From the NCBI GenBank assembly GCA_934546745.1, contig CAKTDV010000005.1, forward strand, positions 62,001 to 126,000: 64,000 nt of DNA, in the 5' to 3' direction. Under the pieces are notes generated by a model, which was not told where the DNA came from, did no database searches, and saw only the letters and a list, made by a program, of their open reading frames with translations. Each line of letters starts with the position of its first letter. Position 1 is the stretch's first letter. Source of the DNA: an uncultured Desulfovibrio sp. (GTDB lineage Bacteria > Desulfobacterota > Desulfovibrionia > Desulfovibrionales > Desulfovibrionaceae). Shown piece after piece: positions 47,573 to 55,394 of this stretch. Made by a program: the position numbers and the translations under genes.

Positions 47573-48211
47573 ATGACGTTGTTACGCTGGCTTTCCGCGC
47601 TGGTGGCCCTGCTGGCCTGCGCGGCCCTGCTGGCCACCCCCACGGACGCCGACGCGCGCAAACACTCTTCCAAACGCGAATCCCAGGCCCGAAAACAGGC
47701 GGATGCCGATCGCGAGCTCTGGCTTGAGCGCACACGCAACAACAGTGAGCTCATGAGCGGCAAGGCCTCTCTCTACAGCAAGAAACTGCACAACAGCGCC
47801 ACCGCCAGCGGCTACCGCTACGACATGTATACCTTTACGGCCGCGCACCGCACCCTGCCCATGGGCACGGTCGTGCGCGTCACCGACCACAGCAACGGCA
47901 AAAGCGTCATGGTCTGCGTGACGGATCGCGGTCCTTTCGTCCGCGGACGGATTATTGATCTTTCCTATGCCGCCGCGCAACAGATCAATCTCAACGGACG
48001 GGGCGTAGGCAACGTCGATCTCGAGGTCATCAGCGATGCGAACGGTACGCCCCTCAACGCCGATCAGGCCTATTATGTGCGCTACGCCTCCGGCACCGGC
48101 CGCCAGACCATAGGCCCCTTCCGCGCGTTCGCCGATGCCGCCACCATGCATGAAGCCATGCGGCAGGCGCACCCGGAAGCCGAAGTCGTTCTCGAATCCG
48201 CCGGGGAATAG
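47573..48211 (+). CDS. RlpA-like septal-ring/cell-wall protein with DPBB domain
   Basis: A secreted protein of 212 aa, with a signal peptide at about 1-28 (LLRWLSALVALLACAALLA). The double-psi beta-barrel domain of the RlpA family lies at about 60-150. It carries GKASLYSKKLHNSATASG, then TAAHRTLPMGTVVRVTDHSN, then VCVTDRGPFVRGRIIDLS, the last including the catalytic-type Asp. RlpA enzymes cleave naked glycan strands in peptidoglycan. No SPOR domain is clear in the C-terminal 60 residues, and no lipobox Cys is present (an Ala-rich cleavage region instead). Start chosen on a strong aaaggag site. Confidence 0.87.
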   Translation: MTLLRWLSALVALLACAALLATPTDADARKHSSKRESQARKQADADRELWLERTRNNSELMSGKASLYSKKLHNSATASGYRYDMYTFTAAHRTLPMGTVVRVTDHSNGKSVMVCVTDRGPFVRGRIIDLSYAAAQQINLNGRGVGNVDLEVISDANGTPLNADQAYYVRYASGTGRQTIGPFRAFADAATMHEAMRQAHPEAEVVLESAGE

Positions 48212-48286
48212 CTCCCGTCTTCCGCACAGTGCCTGGGCGCCGCAAGGCGCTCTTTATTTTGAAAACAACCACAAAGGTAGTGCGTC

Positions 48287-49231
48287 ATGGGCTATCTTCT
48301 CGCGCTGCTTTCCTCGGCCTCCTTCGGACTGATTCCGCTGTTCTCCCTTCCGCTGCTGCATGGAGGCATGTCCGCGGAGTCTGTTCTTTTCTACCGCTTC
48401 CTTTTCGGCGCGCTGATTCTGGGCGGCATCGTCCTTGTGCGGCGCGACCCCATCGGCGGCCCCTTGCCGGATCTGGGCCGCCTGGCGGCCATGAGCGCCC
48501 TCTACATGCTGGCCGCCCTGCTGATGTTCCACGGGTTCGCCTGGCTGCCCAGCGGTGTCGCGGCAACGCTGCAATTCCTCTACCCCGTCATCGTCATGCT
48601 GATTATGGTCCTGTTTTTCCATGAAAAACTGCGTATCAGCACCGTGTGCGCCCTTCTGCTTGCCCTTGGCGGCGTCTTTCTGCTGGGCGGCGGCACGGGA
48701 GACGGCGGGGCCGTCCGGCCTCTGGGCGTGACGCTGCTTCTGCTCTCCGCCCTGAGCAACGCTCTCTATATCGTCGGGCTCCATGTGGCCAAGCCGCGCC
48801 GCATGACAGGGCTGGCCGTCACTTTCTGGGTTCTGGCCTTCGGGGCTCTCATCTGCCTTGTCAATGCGCTGGCCGTGGGTTCCTTCAGCCTGCCCGCCTC
48901 CCCGCGGGAGCTGCTTCTGGCGTTCCTGCTCGCCGCCGTGACCGCCGCGCTGTCAAATCTGACCCTTGTGCTTGCCGTGCAGCGTATCGGCTCCACCATG
49001 ACTTCCGTCCTCGGCGTCCTGGAACCTCCCACCGCCGTCTGCGTGGGGATCCTCGTTTTCCAGGAACCCAGCACGGCCAGCCTCTGGATCGGCATGGCTC
49101 TTATCTGTCTTGCCGTGATCGCCGTCATGCTGGGCCCGGGAATCGGCGCCAGGGCCGCGAGATTTTTCAGGACGGGATGCCGCAGGCCACAGCCGCCCCA
49201 ACCGCCGGGCGGCGCCGCGTCCGGCGGTTAA
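48287..49231 (+). CDS. EamA/DMT-family transporter
   Basis: A 314-aa inner-membrane protein with ten predicted segments in two EamA repeats of five. Repeat 1 covers about 1-140 (LLALLSSASFGLIPLFSLPL). Repeat 2 covers about 150-290, ending in the usual GSTMTSVLGVLEPPTAVCVG. Family members export amino acids, nucleotides or other metabolites; the substrate cannot be named. The stop overlaps the stop of a convergent TetR gene by a few bases, so the TetR protein may regulate a gene other than this one or act across the pair. Confidence 0.88.
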   Translation: MGYLLALLSSASFGLIPLFSLPLLHGGMSAESVLFYRFLFGALILGGIVLVRRDPIGGPLPDLGRLAAMSALYMLAALLMFHGFAWLPSGVAATLQFLYPVIVMLIMVLFFHEKLRISTVCALLLALGGVFLLGGGTGDGGAVRPLGVTLLLLSALSNALYIVGLHVAKPRRMTGLAVTFWVLAFGALICLVNALAVGSFSLPASPRELLLAFLLAAVTAALSNLTLVLAVQRIGSTMTSVLGVLEPPTAVCVGILVFQEPSTASLWIGMALICLAVIAVMLGPGIGARAARFFRTGCRRPQPPQPPGGAASGG

Positions 49232-49881
49232 GGCGTGTGCCCTTCCGGCGGCAGCAGCGCATCGATGAGGGCGTTCCCCAACCAGAGACGGAACTCGTCG
49301 TTCGTCCAGCCGTAATAGCGCACAAGAATCATATACAGGGGCGGTCCTGTGTAGGCTTCCAGCAGCGCGACGGCCTTGCCGGTGGAAATCCCCTCACGCA
49401 GGGGAACGCCGGAAAACAGTTCTTCCGCCAGGGAACGGAAATAGACGGCCCGATCCTCCAGCAGACGGCGCAGCCCCTCGGAACCGCCCACGGGTTCCGG
49501 CAGCAGCGCGCCACCGCCGGGCGCGTGCGCTTCGTGGATGCGCGTAAAAAACTCCGCGACGATGCGCAGTTTCCGGCAGACATCGTTCCCGGCGCGCACA
49601 GCCTCAAGGAGGCCGGTGAAATCGCTTTCCATGTCACGCCGCATCAAGGCCTCAAACAGACCGGCCTTGTTGCCAAAATTCACAAGAACGGTCTGTACGG
49701 AAACCCCCGCGGCGCGCGCTATGGTGTCGAGCGTGACACGCGCGAACCCTTCTCTTTTGAGGGCCTCGCGGGCGGCGTCCAGAATGCGCAGGCGCGTCTG
49801 GCGCGCCTGCTCGGCCCTCAGGGGCGAATCGTAACGGCGGGGCGTCTTTTTTCGCGGCAAAGGCGTGGCGGTGTCCGTCAT
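49228..49881 (-). CDS. TetR-family transcriptional regulator
   Basis: A 217-aa repressor. The N-terminal helix-turn-helix is at about 25-70: QTRLRILDAAREALKREGFA then VTLDTIARAAGVSVQTVLVNF with GNKAGLFEALM. The ligand-binding helices follow, with no recognised ligand. It is divergent from the amidohydrolase gene (about 90 nt apart) and convergent with the EamA gene. The usual TetR layout suggests that it controls the adjacent divergent gene and itself. Confidence 0.92.
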   Translation of the reverse strand: MTDTATPLPRKKTPRRYDSPLRAEQARQTRLRILDAAREALKREGFARVTLDTIARAAGVSVQTVLVNFGNKAGLFEALMRRDMESDFTGLLEAVRAGNDVCRKLRIVAEFFTRIHEAHAPGGGALLPEPVGGSEGLRRLLEDRAVYFRSLAEELFSGVPLREGISTGKAVALLEAYTGPPLYMILVRYYGWTNDEFRLWLGNALIDALLPPEGHTP

Positions 49882-49970
49882 GATGTTCTCCTTGCGATTC
49901 CTTACCCTGTTACCGGCAAGGTTTCCGCTCCCCGTATGCGGGGAGCCGGCAAGCCGTAAAGGAAGTTCCC

Positions 49971-51176
49971 ATGTACCTGACAGATACGATAGCCCTCAGA
50001 GCCAGGACAGTCTATCCCCTCGCGGAAGAGCTTCCCGCCCGGGGCTGGGAAGCGCTGGCGGCGCCTCTGCGAGGCGTGGACAACGGCGCCGTCCTGCTGA
50101 GCCGGGGCGTTGTGGAAGCCGTGGATCGCTGGCCCATGAACCTTCCCTCCGGGACGGAGGTCCGCGACCTGGGAGACGTGGCCCTCATTCCGGGCCTCAT
50201 CAACGCCCATTGCCACATACAGCTTTCCTGGACAGCGGGGCGCACCCTCTGGGGGCGGGGCTTCGCGCCATGGCTGCGCAGCCTGATCCGTCTGTTACAG
50301 GCACAGACGCCGAAGGAAGACAGCGAGGCCGCCATTGACGGCGCCTGCGCCGCGCTGAAAGACTACGGCACGCGGCATGTGGCCGACTATGCCGGGCGGG
50401 AACTGCCGGTCGTGGATGCCGCCGCCGCGCGGCACGGCGTGGGAATCACCCATTTATGCGAGTGGTTCGGCGCACAGGCGCCCTTCATCGATGCGCGCCG
50501 TCCCTGGCCGCCGCAATGCCGCCGCGCGGCGACGCTGCCCGGGCTGGACAGGCGCTGCGCGCCCGCCGGTCACGCCCTCTACTCCACTGCCGCAAACGTC
50601 CTGCGCGACGCCCACGCCTTCTGCATGGCGCTGGATCGGCCCTTTGCCCTGCATCTTGCCGAAAATGAGGAAGAGTGCCGCCTGCTGGAAGCGGGCGGCG
50701 GGCCGCTGTGGGAGATCTATGCCGGTCAGGTGCTGCCGGAGGACTGGCGGACGCCGCACAAACGCCCCGTAGCCTGGGCGCACGAGCTCGGTCTGCTGGG
50801 ATCAGGCACGCTGGCCGTACACTGCGTCCATGTGGACGCCGCTGAAGCGGCATTGCTGGCGCGCGGGGGCACGGCCGTGTGTCTATGTCCCCGCTCCAAC
50901 GCCAATCTGGCCGTGGGCGAAGCGCCGGTGGAGATGCTGGCCCATGCGGGCGTGCTCCTCTGCCTCGGCACGGACGGTCTCAGCTCCAACAGCGATCTGG
51001 ATGTGCGCCGGGAGGCCGTTGCCCTGCGGCAACGCTGGGGATTGCCCGCGGAAGCCCTGATCCGCATGCTGACGGTCAATGGCGCCGCCGCCCTGAACCT
51101 CGACGGCGGGCTGGGCCGCCTCATTCCGGGAAGCGGGAGCGGCGTCGCCATCCTCCCGGAAGAGCTGTTGCCCTGA
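49971..51176 (+). CDS. Amidohydrolase (MtaD/TrzN-like; possibly aminofutalosine-deaminase-like)
   Basis: A metal-dependent deaminase/hydrolase of 401 aa. It has the subtype III amidohydrolase metal motif HxH in LINAHCHIQLSW, then HLAENEEE, HCVHVD and GTDGLSSNSDLD (the final metal Asp). Many Desulfovibrio make menaquinone by the futalosine route, which needs an aminofutalosine deaminase of this superfamily. That role is possible here, but no other mqn gene is in the window. S-adenosylhomocysteine or guanine deaminase-like activity is the alternative. It is preceded by an aaggaag site. Confidence 0.85.
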   Translation: MYLTDTIALRARTVYPLAEELPARGWEALAAPLRGVDNGAVLLSRGVVEAVDRWPMNLPSGTEVRDLGDVALIPGLINAHCHIQLSWTAGRTLWGRGFAPWLRSLIRLLQAQTPKEDSEAAIDGACAALKDYGTRHVADYAGRELPVVDAAAARHGVGITHLCEWFGAQAPFIDARRPWPPQCRRAATLPGLDRRCAPAGHALYSTAANVLRDAHAFCMALDRPFALHLAENEEECRLLEAGGGPLWEIYAGQVLPEDWRTPHKRPVAWAHELGLLGSGTLAVHCVHVDAAEAALLARGGTAVCLCPRSNANLAVGEAPVEMLAHAGVLLCLGTDGLSSNSDLDVRREAVALRQRWGLPAEALIRMLTVNGAAALNLDGGLGRLIPGSGSGVAILPEELLP

Positions 51177-51223
51177 CCTTTCCCCCGCCCGCCAGCGGAA
51201 TCCCGCGTATGGGTGACGCCGCC

Positions 51224-51748
51224 TCAGGCGTCCCCTTCCCGGAGGCGGAAGCGCATCTCGCCGTCCCGGGGATTCTGGGGATTCCAAGGCGTCATTTCAT
51301 AGACAAGGGTCTCGCTCACGATATTGACGCGGGGCTCATGGGTGAACATGAGGACGCGGGCGCAAAATCCCCCGCGATAGTCCGTCATGGCTATCTGGCG
51401 TTCGGCGGAGACGATCACCTCGTCGCCGGGCTGACAGAGGCGGGCGGCCGCGCCGTTGAGGCAGACAATGCCGCTGCCGCGCTCGCCGGGCAGCACATAG
51501 GTGTCGAGGCGCGCGCCGCAGTTTTTGTTCCAGACGTGCACGTATTCCAGCGGCAGCATGCCCGCGCGTTCCAGCAGATCGGTGTCGATGGTGATGGAGC
51601 CGTGGTAGTCAAGCCGGGCCTGGGTAACGCGCATGCCGTGGAGCTTGGCGGACACCACGCGCACGGTACCGGTTGTCATCAGGGGTTCCTCAGGCAGGCG
51701 CAGCGGGATTTCTGCCGCTTCCCCAGAGGGGGCGGGGGTCTTTGACAT
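51224..51748 (-). CDS. panD: Aspartate 1-decarboxylase with N-terminal extension
   Basis: PanD makes beta-alanine for pantothenate. It self-cleaves to create a pyruvoyl group. The cleavage site is Gly50-Ser51 (DYHGSITID). Other family residues are present: SAKLHGMRVTQA with the conserved Lys, VWNKNCGARLDTYVLPGERG, and CLNGAAARLCQPGDEVIV. The long start at 51748 has a strong cacggagg site and gives 174 aa with about 25 extra N-terminal residues. An internal ATG at 51679 gives about 151 aa, closer to the usual 126-140. The extra N-terminus is Pro/Glu-rich and probably disordered. Confidence 0.9.
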   Translation of the reverse strand: MSKTPAPSGEAAEIPLRLPEEPLMTTGTVRVVSAKLHGMRVTQARLDYHGSITIDTDLLERAGMLPLEYVHVWNKNCGARLDTYVLPGERGSGIVCLNGAAARLCQPGDEVIVSAERQIAMTDYRGGFCARVLMFTHEPRVNIVSETLVYEMTPWNPQNPRDGEMRFRLREGDA

Positions 51749-51909
51749 GACGCTTTCCTCCGTGGATGGATGCCGGGCGACAGGGGCCGCCCTGCGGGCC
51801 TTGTAAGCCGTCCGCCAGCCCTTGTCCAGCGGATCGCCGGGTTTTGGAGGCCAGTCTTCCGGTATCCTCCGGCTTGAAGCGCCGCGCCGCCAATGCTAGA
51901 AGGCTCGAA

Positions 51910-51978
51910 GCACCGTTGTGTCAGAAACGCTGTGTCCCCTGAAGAGGGAAATTTCAGCCCACAAAGGAAGTCCTGATG
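51910..51978 (+). repeat. Dispersed leader element, copy B
   Basis: CACCG, TGTCAGAAA, TCCCCTGAAGAGGGAAATTTC, then cacaaaggaag and TCCTGATG, with the ATG starting the downstream SH3-like gene. Hairpin 1 is missing here; the TGTCAGAAA block and the CCCCTGAAG block are kept. Confidence 0.55.
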
Positions 51979-52410
51979 AAAACGACCCGCCTGTTTCTTC
52001 TGGTGGCCCTTGTCTGCTTTGCGCTGCTCGGCGGCCTGCTGTACCTGCTGGGCTCCTCCGCGCCCGATCCCGCGCCGAAGCCCGCGACGCCCGCCGCCTA
52101 TGAGACGCACTGCCGCCTTTCCGGCGGCCTGCCCGCCGAACCCCTCTGTCAGGAACCCGCCGCGCCCTGCCGAAAAATCCGCAATGGCAAGACCACGGAA
52201 ATTGATCTTGACGAAAGCTTCATGATCCTGAACCTTGTGCCGGAAGAAACCCTGCTGCTTCTTGAGACGCGGGAGGGCTGGGCCCGTGTGCGCGTCATCG
52301 ACCCCGCCTGGCTCAGCGACAGCCATCAGGGCTGGGTTCCCCTTGAGCGCCTCTCCTGCCAGCAGGTGGAGATTGCTCCCGGCAGCGGGTTCGCCGCCGG
52401 AGCCAGATAA
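51976..52410 (+). CDS. Membrane-anchored or secreted SH3-like protein
   Basis: A 144-aa protein. An N-terminal signal or anchor lies at about 5-26 (RLFLLVALVCFALLGGLLYL). There is no clear lipobox Cys. A Pro/Ala linker follows, then an SH3b-like beta domain at about 72-135 (EETLLLLETREGWARVRVID and QGWVPLERLSC). SH3b domains in bacteria often bind cell-wall material. Cysteines at 47, 58, 65 and 128 could form disulfides outside the cell, which fits the VKOR-like gene just downstream. A strong terminator follows it. Confidence 0.72.
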   Translation: MKTTRLFLLVALVCFALLGGLLYLLGSSAPDPAPKPATPAAYETHCRLSGGLPAEPLCQEPAAPCRKIRNGKTTEIDLDESFMILNLVPEETLLLLETREGWARVRVIDPAWLSDSHQGWVPLERLSCQQVEIAPGSGFAAGAR

Positions 52411-52429
52411 AACCTTTTGCCAAAGCAAC

Positions 52430-52472
52430 GGAACCGGCCTGAACGGAAAGTGCGTTCAGGCCGGTTCCTTTT
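52430..52472 (+). terminator. Intrinsic terminator of the SH3-like gene
   Basis: A perfect 15-bp stem (ggaaccggcctgaac / gttcaggccggttcc) with a 9-nt loop followed by tttt. Confidence 0.92.
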
Positions 52473-52561
52473 CCCCCGCGCGGCGGTAAGATCCTCCCTG
52501 CCGTTTCTCTCCGCTTTACGAAAAGGCTGTTCTGCCCTACCATGCTCCAGTCCGCCGGTTC

Positions 52562-52649
52562 TTCCCCGAAGGGGAAATGACAAAAAAGGAATTCACCGGC
52601 GTGCCGTCTTGTCAGGAACATCTTTCCCCCTGAAAAGGATTTTTTGATG
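52562..52649 (+). repeat. Dispersed leader element, copy C
   Basis: Starts with an extra hairpin (TTCCCC-gaa-GGGGAA, 52562-52576), then AAAAAAGGAATTCACC, hairpin 1 (CGGC-gt-GCCG), TGTCAGGAACATCTTT, CCCCCTGAAAAGGA and TTTTTTGATG. The final ATG starts the VKOR-like gene. Confidence 0.68.
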
Positions 52650-53678
52650 AAAAAACCGCAATTGCTGATGGGCCCGCTGACGCTGGCACTTCTGGGCATG
52701 GCCTTCTGTCTGTGGAGCGCCTTCGGCAATGACATCAATTTCTGCGTGACGGCGGGCTGCTCGCTCTATCAGGATTTCTCCATCGGCGGGGTTTCGCTCT
52801 GGTGGCTGGGCACGACGGCCTTTACCGGCCTGTTTCTGCTGGCGCTGGTGGGAGCCAGCGCGTGGGGCGTCGTTTTTTCCGCGCTGGCGCTGGCGGTCGA
52901 CGCGCTGCTGCTGCTGCTGATGGTCTTTACGGCCCCCTGCATCAGCTGTCTGGTGGCCGCCGTCTTCTTCGCGCTGTCGTTCCACGCCTTCCGACGCGCC
53001 TACGCGGACGAGGAACGGCGCGACACGCGGCGGACATCGGTACTGCTGCTGATCTGGATGGCGCTCTTTCTGGTCAACGTGGGCATGGCGGTGCGTTCGC
53101 AGAGCGATGTCTGGGCCATCAACGAGCTTGCCCCCAACGAGGAAGGCAACATCGCGCCGTCGGTCCGCATGTTCTTCTCGCCGTCGTGCCCCTCCTGCCG
53201 TCAGGGCGTGGAGATTCTCTCCGGCAAGGTGGACGTGGGCTTCTATCCCGTCACCGAAAGCATGGACGATTTGATCAGGATTCTCGCCATGCGCGCCCAT
53301 CTGGACGAGGGCCTGAGCATGGCCGAAGCCCTGACGCGGGCGCAGAAGGCCACGCGGGCGGATGTCAGCCTCTGGACGCCCGACGCCGTCTGGCTGCGCT
53401 TCCGCCTGCTGCGCAACAAGGCGCACATCTTCCTCGCGGGCTCGCGCACCATCCCCTTCTTTGAATATCATGGTCTGCCCTCCCTGCTGACGCGGCAGGC
53501 GCAGAGACCGGCGACCCAGACGCCCCCAACGGGAGGGCCCGTTCCGGCGCCCCGTCCCACCGCCGCCGCCGCGCGGGCGCTCCCCCCGGGTTCCTGGGAC
53601 GGCACGGGCCCGAATCCGGCGTTTCTGGACGACAGCCCCATCGCCGGACAGTGCGGCAACGGGCGGCCCTGCCCGTAA
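52647..53678 (+). CDS. VKOR-like membrane thiol oxidoreductase with thioredoxin-like CxxC
   Basis: A 343-aa protein with four or five membrane segments in the first 165 residues, then a soluble part. The membrane half has the pattern of vitamin-K epoxide reductase homologues: a loop cysteine pair (NFCVTAGCSLYQDF) and, later, CxxC in a membrane segment (FTAPCISCLVAAV). The soluble half starts with a thioredoxin-type strand and CxxC (RMFFSPSCPSCRQGVEIL). VKOR-Trx fusions make disulfide bonds in exported proteins using quinone. The C-terminal 60 residues are Pro/Ala-rich and end in two more cysteines (GQCGNGRPC). The assignment rests on cysteine layout, not overall similarity. It precedes the dsr operon. 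Confidence 0.62.
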   Translation: MKKPQLLMGPLTLALLGMAFCLWSAFGNDINFCVTAGCSLYQDFSIGGVSLWWLGTTAFTGLFLLALVGASAWGVVFSALALAVDALLLLLMVFTAPCISCLVAAVFFALSFHAFRRAYADEERRDTRRTSVLLLIWMALFLVNVGMAVRSQSDVWAINELAPNEEGNIAPSVRMFFSPSCPSCRQGVEILSGKVDVGFYPVTESMDDLIRILAMRAHLDEGLSMAEALTRAQKATRADVSLWTPDAVWLRFRLLRNKAHIFLAGSRTIPFFEYHGLPSLLTRQAQRPATQTPPTGGPVPAPRPTAAAARALPPGSWDGTGPNPAFLDDSPIAGQCGNGRPCP

Positions 53679-53713
53679 GCCCGCCGGGAGTCCGCCCAAT
53701 CTCCCCAGGGCTA

Positions 53714-53743
53714 TTGACGAACGTTCCACTTATCTTTTATGTA
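53714..53743 (+). promoter_or_regulatory. Candidate promoter of the dsrMKJOP operon
   Basis: TTGACG (53714-53719) with TATGTA (53738-53743) gives an 18-nt spacer. A palindrome GAACGTTC (53719-53726) sits just after the -35 box and could be part of an operator. Confidence 0.5.
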
Positions 53744-53807
53744 GGATAACTTTTTCGCGCAGCAACAGGGAGACAACAGGAAGACGCCGCCCCCGGAGGA
53801 GTTTCTG

Positions 53808-54338
53808 ATGAACGCACTTTTTCAGGATCAGCGCGACGGCATCGTAAGCGCGTGGACGGATGCCATATTCAACACCTATGCGCTTGAGACCACGGGATTT
53901 CTGCGCACACAGAGCGATCCCTTCGCCAACCCCGTGGCGCATATGACGCGGGAAGCGGCGGGAACGGTCTATGACGCCGTTGCCGGGGAGGATGTGGAAC
54001 CGGCGCGTGTCAAAAAGGCCATTGACCGCTTTGTCAGGCTGCGCGCGGTGCAGGACGGCACGCCGGGGCAGAACCTGGGCGTCTTTCTGCTGCTGAAGCC
54101 CATTCTGCGCAGGAAGGTGCTGCCGCTCTGCTCCGGTTCGGACGCGCTCACATCCCGCTATCTGGAAGCCGAATCACGCCTCGACAGCGTGCTGCTGCTG
54201 GCGTTTGACATGTACGTGGCGGATCGCGAGACCATCGCGGAATCCCGCATCAGGGAAATACGCAACCAACACGCCCAGCTCGTGCGCTGGGCGCAGAAGG
54301 TGGGAGGCAGCCCGCTCAACCCGGCGGGCAGGGAATAA
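53808..54338 (+). CDS. RsbRD N-terminal-domain protein heading the dsrMKJOP operon
   Basis: A 176-aa all-helical soluble protein. It fits the RsbRD_N domain, a globin-like sensor fold found in RsbR proteins (DGIVSAWTDAIFNTYALET; then VYDAVAGEDVEPARVKKAIDR split over helices). A gene of this kind heads the dsrMKJOP operon in other Desulfovibrio, as I recall. It has no STAS domain, no heme-binding His in the expected position that I can confirm, and no membrane segment. It is 24 nt upstream of dsrM. It may sense a redox state or gas, or help assemble the complex. Confidence 0.78.
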   Translation: MNALFQDQRDGIVSAWTDAIFNTYALETTGFLRTQSDPFANPVAHMTREAAGTVYDAVAGEDVEPARVKKAIDRFVRLRAVQDGTPGQNLGVFLLLKPILRRKVLPLCSGSDALTSRYLEAESRLDSVLLLAFDMYVADRETIAESRIREIRNQHAQLVRWAQKVGGSPLNPAGRE

Positions 54339-54362
54339 CACTCTTTGCAAGAGAGGTAGGGA

Positions 54363-55382
54363 ATGTTTGCTTCTTTGCTGGCGGTGGCGATCATCGGGGC
54401 CATTGCGTGGGCGGGATCGGCCGTTGGGCTTGGCGTCCTGTTCGGCGTAGCGCTGCCCTATGTGGCCGTAGCCGCCTTCTTTGTCGGCGTCATCTGGCGC
54501 ATGGTGTACTGGGCAAAATCGCCCGTACCGTTCGCGATCCCCACCACGGGCGGTCAGGAACGGTCGCTGGACTTCATCAAACAGGACAAATGGGACTGCC
54601 CCACCACCGGCTTCGGCGTGGTGCGCCGCATGTTCCTCGAAGTGGTCTTCTTCCGCTCCCTGTTCCGCAACACCTGTGCGGACGTGCGGGAGTTCGACGA
54701 GGTCAGCAACGGTCCCCGCACCGTCTATTTCTCGTCCAAATGGCTGTGGGTCTTCTCGCTGCTGTTCCATTACTGTTTCCTGCTGGTGTTCATCCGTCAC
54801 TTCCGCTTCTTCATGGACCCGGTGTGCCCGGTGATCACGTGGATTGAGACCATCGACGGCATCATGCAGGTGGGCGCGCCCCGCTTCTTCTGGACGGGCG
54901 GCCTGCTGCTGTGCGCCCTGCTCTTCCTGCTGGCGCGCCGCATCTGCGACAGGCGCCTGCGGTACATCTCGCTGCCCAACGACTACTTTCCGCTGTTCCT
55001 GCTGATCGGCATCGTGGGCACGGGCATCTGCCTACGCTACTTTGATAAGACCGACATCGCGCAGGTCAAGGTCTTCATCATGGGCCTGGTGCATTTCGCC
55101 CCCGTGGGCGCGAGCGGCATCAACGCCCTCTTCTTCGTGCATCTCACGCTGGTCAGCGTGCTGCTGATGTACATCCCCTTCTCCAAGCTCATGCACATGA
55201 CGGGCGTTTTCTTCAGCCCCACGCGCAACATGGCCTGCAACACGCGTGAGGCGCGCCACGTCAACCCCTGGAATCCGCCCAAGCAGTTCTACACCTACGC
55301 CGAATATGAGGACGCCTTCCGCGACGCCATGGCCGACGCCGGCCTGCCGCTGGAAAAGCAACCCGCAAAGGCCGCTGAGTAA
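54363..55382 (+). CDS. dsrM: DsrM, membrane cytochrome b subunit
   Basis: The heme-b membrane anchor of DsrMKJOP, NarI-like, 339 aa. Six or so membrane segments are seen, with His residues in segments (LLFHYCFLLVFIRHFRFF and GLVHFAPVG) as likely heme ligands. It passes electrons between menaquinol and DsrK. The C-terminus is soluble and charged. A gagaggtaggg site precedes it. It is followed 12 nt later by dsrK. Confidence 0.95.
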   Translation: MFASLLAVAIIGAIAWAGSAVGLGVLFGVALPYVAVAAFFVGVIWRMVYWAKSPVPFAIPTTGGQERSLDFIKQDKWDCPTTGFGVVRRMFLEVVFFRSLFRNTCADVREFDEVSNGPRTVYFSSKWLWVFSLLFHYCFLLVFIRHFRFFMDPVCPVITWIETIDGIMQVGAPRFFWTGGLLLCALLFLLARRICDRRLRYISLPNDYFPLFLLIGIVGTGICLRYFDKTDIAQVKVFIMGLVHFAPVGASGINALFFVHLTLVSVLLMYIPFSKLMHMTGVFFSPTRNMACNTREARHVNPWNPPKQFYTYAEYEDAFRDAMADAGLPLEKQPAKAAE

Positions 55383-55394
55383 GGAGACGCCAAC

